Assembly: GCA_028718465.1 (NCBI GenBank)
Contig: JAQULX010000131.1
Coordinates: 1-7,396 of the forward strand
Length of the DNA: 7,396 bases
Direction of reading: 5' to 3'
Source of the DNA: Dehalococcoidales bacterium
Lineage (GTDB): Bacteria > Chloroflexota > Dehalococcoidia > Dehalococcoidales > UBA3254
The notes under the pieces were generated by a model that saw only the letters and a list, made by a program, of their open reading frames with translations, was not told the DNA's origin and did not search any database. The translations under genes were made by a program, and so were the position numbers. This document shows positions 1 to 4,392 of the stretch, one piece after another. Each line of letters opens with the position of its first letter. Position 1 is the stretch's first letter.

Positions 1-34
1 ATTGTTAAAGTGCAATACCAGGCTTAATCATTTC

Positions 35-81
35 GCTTTAAAAGCTAAACTTTATTTGCAGGCTTTAAAAGCCAGCCTGGC
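35..81. repeat. Clustered short palindromes upstream of hicAB
   Basis: The 11-mer GCTTTAAAAGC occurs at 35-45 and again at 62-72, 27 bp apart. Each copy is itself an inverted repeat around a single central A. The second copy extends to GGCTTT-A-AAAGCC (61-73) and shares its last GCC with another palindrome, GCCAG-C-CTGGC (71-81). Paired palindromes upstream of a toxin-antitoxin operon often act as operators, but the HicB here has no visible DNA-binding domain, so the binding protein is unknown. The repeats could also be debris of a neighbouring element beyond the window edge. Confidence 0.4.
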
Positions 82-104
82 TGAATTACATAAATTCCAA
101 AACC

Positions 105-133
105 TTACTATAGCCGTAACATGAGTATATAAT
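105..133 (+). promoter_or_regulatory. Candidate promoter for hicAB
   Basis: A perfect TATAAT (-10) lies at 128-133. A weak -35 (TTACTA, 3 of 6 matches) lies 17 bp upstream at 105-110. Transcription would begin near 140, almost exactly where homology to HicA begins, leaving little or no leader. The -10 is strong but the -35 is poor and the region is AT-rich, so a chance match is possible. Confidence 0.35.
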
Positions 134-139
134 ATATTT

Positions 140-322
140 ACGAAAAGAAAAGCTCTTATACACCATCTTATATCACAAGGGGCTGTCCCCGTTAGAGAGG
201 GGAGCAGACATAGCATCTACCAGAAGGGTAGACGCCGTACATCTGGCCCTCGCCATACGGAAATAGTGGATGAGCTAGCGAAAATGATTTGCCGTGACTT
301 AGAAATACCCTGGCACAAATAA
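140..322 (+). CDS. hicA: HicA-type toxin frame lacking a canonical start codon
   Basis: HicA toxins are small mRNA interferases with a dsRNA-binding-like fold and one catalytic histidine. The frame ending at TAA 320-322 reads KRKALIHHL, then VREGSRHSIY, then PRHTEIVDEL and CRDLEIPWHK, a good match to the HicA/YcfA family along its whole length. Counting ACG at 140-142 as codon 1 gives 60 codons, the normal family size, and puts the histidine of the GSRH motif at position 24, where the catalytic His is expected. No ATG, GTG, TTG or CTG is in frame between the upstream stop (TGA 122-124) and the conserved core; only ATA (134, 158, 170) and ACG occur. ACG is one transition from ATG, so the gene is either start-codon dead, started unconventionally, or affected by a sequencing error. 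The hicB ribosome-binding site overlaps its stop codon. Family assignment is fairly sure; functional status is not. Confidence 0.7.
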   Translation, partial: TKRKALIHHLISQGAVPVREGSRHSIYQKGRRRTSGPRHTEIVDELAKMICRDLEIPWHK

Positions 323-327
323 GAGGT
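322..327 (+). promoter_or_regulatory. Ribosome-binding site of hicB
   Basis: AGAGGT lies 7 nt before the ATG at 335 and begins on the last base of the hicA stop codon. This supports the hicB start and suggests coupled translation from a hicA-hicB message. Confidence 0.6.
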
Positions 328-334
328 AAAACAA

Positions 335-526
335 ATGCAATATAGAGCAATAATAAAGAAAAGTGATGGCTGGTGGATTGGATGGTTGGTTGATCTGCCT
401 GGAGTTAATGCCCAGGAAAAAACCAGAGAAAAATTATTAGAATCTCTAAAGCTCTGTGCTGAAGATATACTTAAAACTCCATTTGAAATCAAAGATGAAG
501 AGGAATTGGTAAAAATAGAGGTTTAA
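335..526 (+). CDS. hicB: HicB-family antitoxin, short form
   Basis: This 63-residue protein has the HicB/UPF0150 layout: MQYRAIIKK as first strand, a WWIGWLVDLPGV segment matching the family pattern 'W-x-A-x-x-P-x-L-P-G', then QEKTREKLLESLKLCAEDIL matching the 'G-x-T-x-x-E-A-x-x-N' helix. HicB antitoxins bind and block HicA. The usual C-terminal ribbon-helix-helix or HTH domain is absent: the protein ends about 17 residues after the partial RNase H-like core. Many short HicB partners in bacteria look like this, so it is probably complete rather than truncated. It starts 12 bp after hicA in the same direction, with a good ribosome-binding site, so the pair is one operon. Because hicA lacks a normal start, this could be an orphan antitoxin left from a decayed locus. 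Confidence 0.75.
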   Translation: MQYRAIIKKSDGWWIGWLVDLPGVNAQEKTREKLLESLKLCAEDILKTPFEIKDEEELVKIEV

Positions 527-595
527 ATCTCAACTATCAGAGTACGGAATACAAATACACTGTGAATTATCCGGAAACGATGACACTATCCTGAT

Positions 596-1777
596 TTACC
601 CCTTTATTTTCTTTAACCTCTTATTGGTTTCTTCAATATTAAAATACTCAGGATCAAAGTCTCCTATCCATTCCCGCATAGCCTGGATGTCGGGATCTTC
701 ATCTTCGGAGCCTTCCGGCGGAGGAGACTGTAAAATTTTCAGATATCTTTCATAACCCGGAATTCCCCCGCTATCCTCCGGTGGCGCTGCCCTTTTCCCG
801 GAGAGACAGACCGGGTGTTTAAGCGGTTCTTCGTCCGAGATTATTTTTTCTGCCTTTAGTTCTACCTCCCAACCGTCTCCGAAGTCATATCGGTACAGCA
901 GTTTGCTCTTCTCGGCCACCACCTCCTCGATTTTATAGCGGTAAGCATTCAGAGATTGATGGAAATCTTCCGGGTCGGGCACGCTGAAACGGGCTTCGCC
1001 TAATTGAAACTCAAACAAATGGTAGTTGTCCCAATTCATAAGCTCCTGCAATATCAGATGCAACTTATACAGGCTCATTTTGCCGGAAACCTGGAAACGA
1101 CGCCAGATGGGTGGGCTGATACCTCTCAACCTGGCTCTGAATTGATAAATTGTATGGGAGGCTTTTTCCCCTGAGATCTGGCCTGAGACTATTTCCAACT
1201 GCTTTTTCTGGATTTCTTTTAATAGATGCATCGCTCTCTTATTGTCAGGATTAGCCCAGAGCGCGTTTTCGCTGAACTCTCTAGCTTTCTTTAAGTTGCC
1301 TTTCTTCAAGAAAGAGGCAGCTTCACAGGCCAGCAGAATATCCTCACCCCTTGAGAAACCCAAAATGTCCTCATCGGAGACCTTACCACTTAATAATTCT
1401 GATGTGTTCCGGGTCAGAATAAGCATCTTCTGATATTCCAGATTGTCCGGGTCCTGCTTCACGCAAATTTCCAGTTCCTTGATAGCTTCTCCGGTACGCT
1501 TTGAAAGCATGTATGCCGTGCCCAACAAATAATGGTGGGCAGATTCCAGCGGAGAAAAGCTGAGGGCTTTTTTAAGGTAATCTATAGCCGGGTCTAGCCT
1601 TTCTTGCTTTATGTTGATAAATCCTAAACTGGCATAGGCTTTTTCTTGAGCTACGGGCGTATATTTATATTTGGTTAGAATGCCCAGACAGATGTCAGTG
1701 GCCCGCTGATAATCACCTTTAGAGGCATATTCCGCACTTTCCGCCAGAAGTTTTTTTAATTCTTCAATGTCATTCAT
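596..1777 (-). CDS. TPR protein fused to a pRiA4b ORF-3-like domain
   Basis: The protein is 393 residues. Residues about 5-125 form tandem tetratricopeptide helices (GDYQRATDICLGIL, then LDPAIDYLKKALSFSP and TGEAIKELEICVKQDP), and a further TPR-like pair lies at about 145-190 (NLKKAREFSENALWANP). TPRs act as protein-binding scaffolds. Residues about 209-380 match the plasmid pRiA4b ORF-3-like family (PF07929): YQFRARLRGISPPIWRR (211-227), LMNWDNYHLFEF, YDFGDGWE (297-304), RAAPPEDSGGIPGYE (329-343) and FDPEYFN (374-380). The role of this domain is unknown; it is often found with mobile or plasmid genes. No signal peptide is visible, so it is probably cytoplasmic. The ATG at 1777 has only a weak GGAA 7 nt upstream. 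The gene stands alone, convergent with hicB across 69 bp with no clear terminator. No enzymatic function is claimed. Confidence 0.85.
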   Translation of the reverse strand: MNDIEELKKLLAESAEYASKGDYQRATDICLGILTKYKYTPVAQEKAYASLGFINIKQERLDPAIDYLKKALSFSPLESAHHYLLGTAYMLSKRTGEAIKELEICVKQDPDNLEYQKMLILTRNTSELLSGKVSDEDILGFSRGEDILLACEAASFLKKGNLKKAREFSENALWANPDNKRAMHLLKEIQKKQLEIVSGQISGEKASHTIYQFRARLRGISPPIWRRFQVSGKMSLYKLHLILQELMNWDNYHLFEFQLGEARFSVPDPEDFHQSLNAYRYKIEEVVAEKSKLLYRYDFGDGWEVELKAEKIISDEEPLKHPVCLSGKRAAPPEDSGGIPGYERYLKILQSPPPEGSEDEDPDIQAMREWIGDFDPEYFNIEETNKRLKKIKG

Positions 1778-2139
1778 TGTTCTGTTCCAATCTTATTATT
1801 ATCCTCATTATAACACTCCAGAATCCATTAAGCCGCCGGGTAAGCATTGCCTTTCTCAATAAAGGTTTAGCGATCTCTCTTTGAGTGCCGGTTAATCCCG
1901 GCAAAGACTTTATCGTCAGGCCAGCTTCGAAACTCCCAGCTGCCAGGTGGCGTAACACCACCCACGGTACCAAATTGTATATCATACTAATGCAGATTCT
2001 GATCTGCTTTTTTGTTATATCGGTGACCCTGACAGGCTGAAGGTGGTTGGGCGGTTCGGATCCGCTCATCACGACCATAAATTAGAAGCTGAAAAAGCTC
2101 CCAGGTTACGATTGCTTAAGGGCTTATTGCTAAAGGAGT
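1778..2139. other. Gene-poor gap between TPR gene and hydrolase gene
   Basis: No gene with recognisable homology lies here. A 102-codon minus-strand ORF (2078 to 1770) overlaps the TPR gene start in an ATGAATGA arrangement, which would suit translational coupling. Its protein begins MVVMSGSEPP and contains LPGLTGTQREIAKPLLRKAM, but I recognise no family, domain or hydrophobic pattern, and there is no convincing ribosome-binding site. Small inverted repeats occur: GCCGG/CCGGC at 1887-1891 and 1898-1902, and GGTGG/CCACC around 1947-1963. The gap may hold a decayed gene or the 5' leader of the TPR gene. Confidence 0.4.
1992..2013 (+). terminator. Terminator-like hairpin, orphan
   Basis: GCAGAT (1992-1997) pairs perfectly with ATCTGC (2002-2007) across a 4-base loop and is followed at once by six T (2008-2013), the form of a rho-independent terminator for plus-strand transcription. 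No plus-strand gene ends nearby (hicB ends 1.4 kb upstream), so it may stop antisense transcription, be a relic, or be a chance match. The stem is short at 6 bp. Confidence 0.35.
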
Positions 2140-3054
2140 TCAGTCTCCATTCACTTCCCGGATAAAGCGGTCCAGTTCCTGAAAATACGCCTCTCCACCC
2201 GCCAGATAGGTGTCGTTATGGCCGGCTCCGGAGATTATATAGAAGCGCTTATCTCCCCGTGCTGCTTCAAAAAGCGCCTGTCCGGCTTCCAGCGGAATAA
2301 TCTCGTCTTTGTCTCCATGCAGCATCAGCAGGGGCGTTTCTACTTGTCCAATTTTAGATATAGAATCATATCGGGTGCCGAGGAATGACCATACCGGCAG
2401 GGATGGATAGAGACGGCGGGCCATGTAAGGTATCGATGGGAAGGCCGACTCCAATATCAGACCTGAAGGAGGATGGCGGAGCGCCATCTCAACAGCTATC
2501 GCCGATCCCAGCGACCTTCCAAAATAGATCCTGCGGTTATTCGCATTGATACGCGAATTCAGATAGCTGATAGCAGCCTCAGCGTCCAGGTAGGTGCCCC
2601 TTTCCAACGGCCGGCCGTCGCTCTGTCCGTAACCCCGGTAATCAAAGATAAAGATTGGCACCCCTGTTTTTTCATGCAGCAGCGCCAGGTTCTCCAACCG
2701 ATGGCTGATGTTTCCCGCGTTGCCATGAAACCAGAGCCATGTCAGGTCTTTATCTCCCGGTACGAACCAGCCGTGGAGCTTAACTCCATCCCCGGTCATA
2801 AAATGTACATTCTCAAAAGACAGTCCGAAATTGGCTGGATCGCCTTCGGAATCCCGGATGGGAAAGTAAATGAATTGGGCTTCTATTTGCTCCCGAAACA
2901 TAATCACGAGACCTGCAATGATCAATAGCAGAACGGCCAGCCCGAGAAGGAGTAAGCTGAAAGTATGGTGACGCTTGAAAAAAGCATTTCTCAAACCAGT
3001 CTGTCCGTTATGGTTTATTTCATAACAGAAAGCGCAAAAATTGGCGCCGGTCAA
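2140..3054 (-). CDS. Membrane-anchored alpha/beta hydrolase (ABHD13/BEM46-like)
   Basis: An alpha/beta-fold serine hydrolase of 304 residues from the TTG at 3054, or 284 from the TTG at 2994. A hydrophobic helix at about 32-53 (FSLLLLGLAVLLLIIAGLVI) predicts an N-terminal membrane anchor, likely with the catalytic domain outside. The core shows HGNAGN (110-115, oxyanion region), FDYRGYGQSDG (138-147), the nucleophile elbow GRSLGS with Ser181, the acid loop HGDKDEIIP with Asp250, and GAGHND with His279, so the triad is complete. This set resembles the ABHD13/ABHD17/BEM46 group, whose bacterial substrates are mostly unknown; esterase or lipase-type activity is likely. The start is uncertain: neither TTG has a strong ribosome-binding site, and the first 20 residues look atypical. 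It lies 32 bp after the iclR-type gene in the same direction and probably shares its transcript. Confidence 0.85.
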   Translation of the reverse strand: MTGANFCAFCYEINHNGQTGLRNAFFKRHHTFSLLLLGLAVLLLIIAGLVIMFREQIEAQFIYFPIRDSEGDPANFGLSFENVHFMTGDGVKLHGWFVPGDKDLTWLWFHGNAGNISHRLENLALLHEKTGVPIFIFDYRGYGQSDGRPLERGTYLDAEAAISYLNSRINANNRRIYFGRSLGSAIAVEMALRHPPSGLILESAFPSIPYMARRLYPSLPVWSFLGTRYDSISKIGQVETPLLMLHGDKDEIIPLEAGQALFEAARGDKRFYIISGAGHNDTYLAGGEAYFQELDRFIREVNGD

Positions 3055-3086
3055 CAGGGTCTAATTGTATTTTATGATGCTGTCAT

Positions 3087-3833
3087 TTATCTGGCTCCCA
3101 TGGCTTGAGATATCCGGAGAGCATACTCTTTGACAACCGGAGCCAGATCGTTTAAACGTTGCTTGCTTATGCGGGCTGTCTGTCCTATCACTGAAACGGC
3201 GGCAACTACTCGTCCCTCCCAATCCCTGATAGGGGCAGCGACTGATCTTAAGCCTGACTCGTTTTCCTCGTCGTCGAAAGCCACGCCGTTTTGTCTGATA
3301 TTGTTCATCTCTTTTACTAACTGGTCCTTATCTGTTATCGTATTGCCGGTCCTGGGAACCAGCACCATGCTGTTTACATAATTATTGAATTCCTTATCGG
3401 ACATATAAGCCAGGAATATCTTCCCGACTCCGGTGTAATACAGTCCCAGTGCGCTGGCATCAGGGGCTACGTTCAACAGCCTGTCTCTGTTGATCGCATC
3501 GATATTTATTGCTACGTGACCTCTCCTTACTGCCAGGAATACCGCTTCATTGACTGTTTGGCTTAAATCATGGAGGTAGGGAGAGGCCGCGGTCCGGATA
3601 TTGAGTTTTTTCCTTATGATGCTAATAAATTCTGTTAATTTGGCTGGATGGACGAAGTACTTGCCTCTTTTTTCCGGTTGCAAAAGGTATCCTCTCTTAA
3701 CCAGTGTGGATGTGATCCGGTGAGCCGTGGGATAGGTAATCCCGGTCCTTTCCGATACATCGTTAATACTGAGCTCTTCTTCACTATGAAGAAACAATTC
3801 AAGTATTTCAAAGGCTTTGTTTATCGCATCCAA
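3087..3833 (-). CDS. IclR-family transcriptional regulator
   Basis: A 248-residue cytoplasmic DNA-binding regulator of typical IclR length. Residues 1-60 form the winged helix-turn-helix (MDAINKAFEILELF, LSINDVSERTGITYPTAHRITSTLVKRGYL, with the recognition helix near 33-43). Residues about 78-248 form the IclR effector-binding domain, including GVGKIFLAY (135-143) and the signature GVAFDDEENESGLRSVAAPI (183-202). IclR proteins usually control adjacent catabolic genes in response to small organic acids or aromatics. The TTG start is supported by GGAGA 7 nt upstream, and the protein aligns with the family from that codon. Its promoter carries an inverted repeat in the spacer, suggesting autoregulation. 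It is divergent from the URO-D gene across 559 bp and upstream of the hydrolase gene, so both are candidate targets. The ligand cannot be deduced. Confidence 0.93.
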   Translation of the reverse strand: MDAINKAFEILELFLHSEEELSINDVSERTGITYPTAHRITSTLVKRGYLLQPEKRGKYFVHPAKLTEFISIIRKKLNIRTAASPYLHDLSQTVNEAVFLAVRRGHVAINIDAINRDRLLNVAPDASALGLYYTGVGKIFLAYMSDKEFNNYVNSMVLVPRTGNTITDKDQLVKEMNNIRQNGVAFDDEENESGLRSVAAPIRDWEGRVVAAVSVIGQTARISKQRLNDLAPVVKEYALRISQAMGAR

Positions 3834-3840
3834 TGTAATA

Positions 3841-3845
3841 TCTCC
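3841..3845 (-). promoter_or_regulatory. Ribosome-binding site deciding the TTG start of the IclR gene
   Basis: On the minus strand GGAGA lies 7 nt before the TTG at 3833-3831. No ATG or GTG is placed where it could serve the full winged-helix domain, so this site supports TTG initiation. Confidence 0.7.
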
Positions 3846-3889
3846 GTAATTTTGATATTATTGTCCATATGAAGTAGATAATTACGCTA

Positions 3890-3919
3890 ATTATATCCGG
3901 TATAATAATACCAAGTCAA
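3890..3919 (-). promoter_or_regulatory. Sigma-70/SigA-type promoter of the IclR gene
   Basis: On the minus strand TTGACT (3919-3914, 5 of 6 matches to the -35 consensus) is followed after 18 bp by a perfect TATAAT (3895-3890). Transcription should start near 3883, giving a leader of about 50 nt before the TTG start. This is the best promoter in the window. Confidence 0.75.
3899..3912. promoter_or_regulatory. Inverted repeat in the promoter spacer, candidate IclR operator
   Basis: GGTATAATAATACC has perfect 5-bp arms (GGTAT/ATACC) around 4 bp. It lies wholly between the -35 and -10 boxes of the IclR-gene promoter, where a bound protein would block RNA polymerase. IclR-family proteins commonly autorepress and bind short palindromes of about this length. 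Binding by this protein is inferred. Confidence 0.5.
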
Positions 3920-3921
3920 CA

Positions 3922-3940
3922 TAAGATTGTTCACATCTTA
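3922..3940. promoter_or_regulatory. Second inverted repeat upstream of the IclR-gene -35 box
   Basis: TAAGAT (3922-3927) and ATCTTA (3935-3940) are perfect 6-bp arms around 7 bp, ending 3 bp from the -35 box at 3919. The site could bind an activator or a second regulator dimer. Its sequence differs from the spacer palindrome, so the same protein may not bind both. It is short enough to be chance. Confidence 0.3.
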
Positions 3941-4085
3941 AAATACAAACAATATATAAGCAAAAAAAGCTGACGCTGAGATGGTAACGTAAATCATATA
4001 ACTCATTTTTAAAACCGAGAACAACAGCCTGTTCCCTGGCTGACCTGGCGAAAGGATCGCTGACGTTCTTAAATAAAGGTTACTC

Positions 4086-4125
4086 AAGGTTAAAATTATC
4101 AATTTATTAGGTGTTCTTTAACCTT
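4086..4125. repeat. 9-bp inverted repeat with 22-bp spacer
   Basis: AAGGTTAAA (4086-4094) and TTTAACCTT (4117-4125) are exact reverse complements; arm centres are 31 bp apart. It overlaps no predicted promoter. It could be a regulator site with half-sites about three helical turns apart, or an RNA stem in a leftward or rightward transcript. Confidence 0.45.
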
Positions 4126-4146
4126 AACAACAAGTTTGGTCCCTTT

Positions 4147-4174
4147 AAAAAGCAGGCAGGGCTAACCCTGTCTG
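4147..4174 (-). terminator. Hairpin, possible minus-strand terminator
   Basis: The segment 4153-4161 pairs with 4166-4174 around the loop CTAA, with one G-T pair on the plus strand and one A-C mismatch on the minus strand. On the minus strand the stem is followed by one C and then five T (4151-4147), resembling an intrinsic terminator. No minus-strand gene ends here, so it could insulate the IclR gene from antisense transcription starting in the control region. Confidence 0.35.
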
Positions 4175-4202
4175 AGTTTATGCCTGAAGGTCAGTTCCCC
4201 GA

Positions 4203-4241
4203 ATATTGACACTCGTGCTTTAATTGTATTATAGTCAATAT
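4203..4241. promoter_or_regulatory. Candidate rightward promoter bracketed by an 8-bp inverted repeat
   Basis: TTGACA (4206-4211) matches the -35 consensus perfectly. TATTAT (4227-4232, 5 of 6) follows after a short 15-bp spacer. The arms ATATTGAC (4203-4210) and GTCAATAT (4234-4241) are exact reverse complements; the left arm covers most of the -35 box and the right arm covers the expected start site near 4239. A regulator bound to both arms would bracket the promoter. If used, the URO-D message would have a leader of about 150 nt. The short spacer weakens the promoter call. Confidence 0.4.
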
Positions 4242-4290
4242 ACATCTGCAATATAATAATATACATTCATAATATGGATCAACATTTCAT

Positions 4291-4353
4291 GTACTATTCC
4301 GGCTTTTCAGAATCCAGGATAACCAGGCTCATTTGAAAAGCGTACTGTTCCGG
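4291..4353. repeat. Direct repeat flanking an inverted repeat
   Basis: GTACTATTCCGG (4291-4302) and GTACTGTTCCGG (4342-4353) match at 11 of 12 positions, 51 bp apart. Between them, sharing one base with the left copy, are GCTTTTCA (4302-4309) and TGAAAAGC (4334-4341), exact reverse complements with a 24-bp spacer. The order is direct repeat, inverted arm, 24 bp, inverted arm, direct repeat. This could be a compact operator for the URO-D gene or an RNA stem in its leader. A target-site duplication around a tiny inserted element is formally possible, but about 40 bp is very small. Confidence 0.45.
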
Positions 4354-4363
4354 GTCATATAGT
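4333..4363 (+). promoter_or_regulatory. Candidate proximal promoter of the URO-D gene
   Basis: TTGAAA (4333-4338) and TATAGT (4358-4363, 5 of 6) are separated by 19 bp, the upper limit for a SigA-type promoter. Transcription would begin near 4370, just before the ribosome-binding site. The -35 box coincides with the right arm of the inverted repeat at 4334-4341, so binding there would interfere with initiation. Confidence 0.35.
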
Positions 4364-4381
4364 GCAGACAAAATTTCTTTT

Positions 4382-4390
4382 GGAGAAGGA
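4382..4390 (+). promoter_or_regulatory. Ribosome-binding site deciding the TTG start of the URO-D gene
   Basis: GGAGAAGGA is a strong Shine-Dalgarno stretch; its GGAG ends 7 nt before the TTG at 4393-4395. It supports TTG initiation, as no other start codon is suitably placed. Confidence 0.75.
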
Positions 4391-4392
4391 TA

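Larger units (their letters stand above)
3834..4392. other. Divergent intergenic control region
   Basis: This 559-bp AT-rich stretch separates the leftward IclR gene from the rightward URO-D gene and contains no credible coding sequence. It holds the IclR-gene promoter and operator candidates (3890-3940), a 9-bp inverted repeat at 4086-4125, a hairpin at 4153-4174, two candidate rightward promoters (4206-4232 and 4333-4363), two further 8-bp inverted repeats and an 11-of-12 direct repeat. I looked for riboswitch signatures (T-box, cobalamin box) and saw none. Its length suggests more than one regulatory input. Confidence 0.6.

Noticed and set aside
217..492. 91-codon minus-strand ORF across the hicA/hicB junction
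   Set aside because: It runs antisense to frames with clear HicA and HicB homology and shows no recognisable domain; it is a shadow of the real genes.
596..1777. Reading the pRiA4b ORF-3-like domain as evidence of a transposon or plasmid here
   Set aside because: No transposase, terminal inverted repeats or replication genes are visible; the domain also occurs widely in chromosomes.
2135..2148. Terminator after the hydrolase gene (GGAG/CTCC hairpin)
   Set aside because: The stem is only 4 bp and overlaps the stop codon with just three T after it on the minus strand; too weak to call.
2473..2928. 151-codon plus-strand ORF inside the hydrolase gene
   Set aside because: It is antisense to a well-conserved alpha/beta hydrolase with a complete catalytic triad and has no family features of its own.
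3970..4200. Possible T-box, cobalamin riboswitch or small RNA in the control region
   Set aside because: Hairpins and inverted repeats are present, but no T-box core or B12-box sequence was found, and no terminator/antiterminator pair lies before the URO-D gene.
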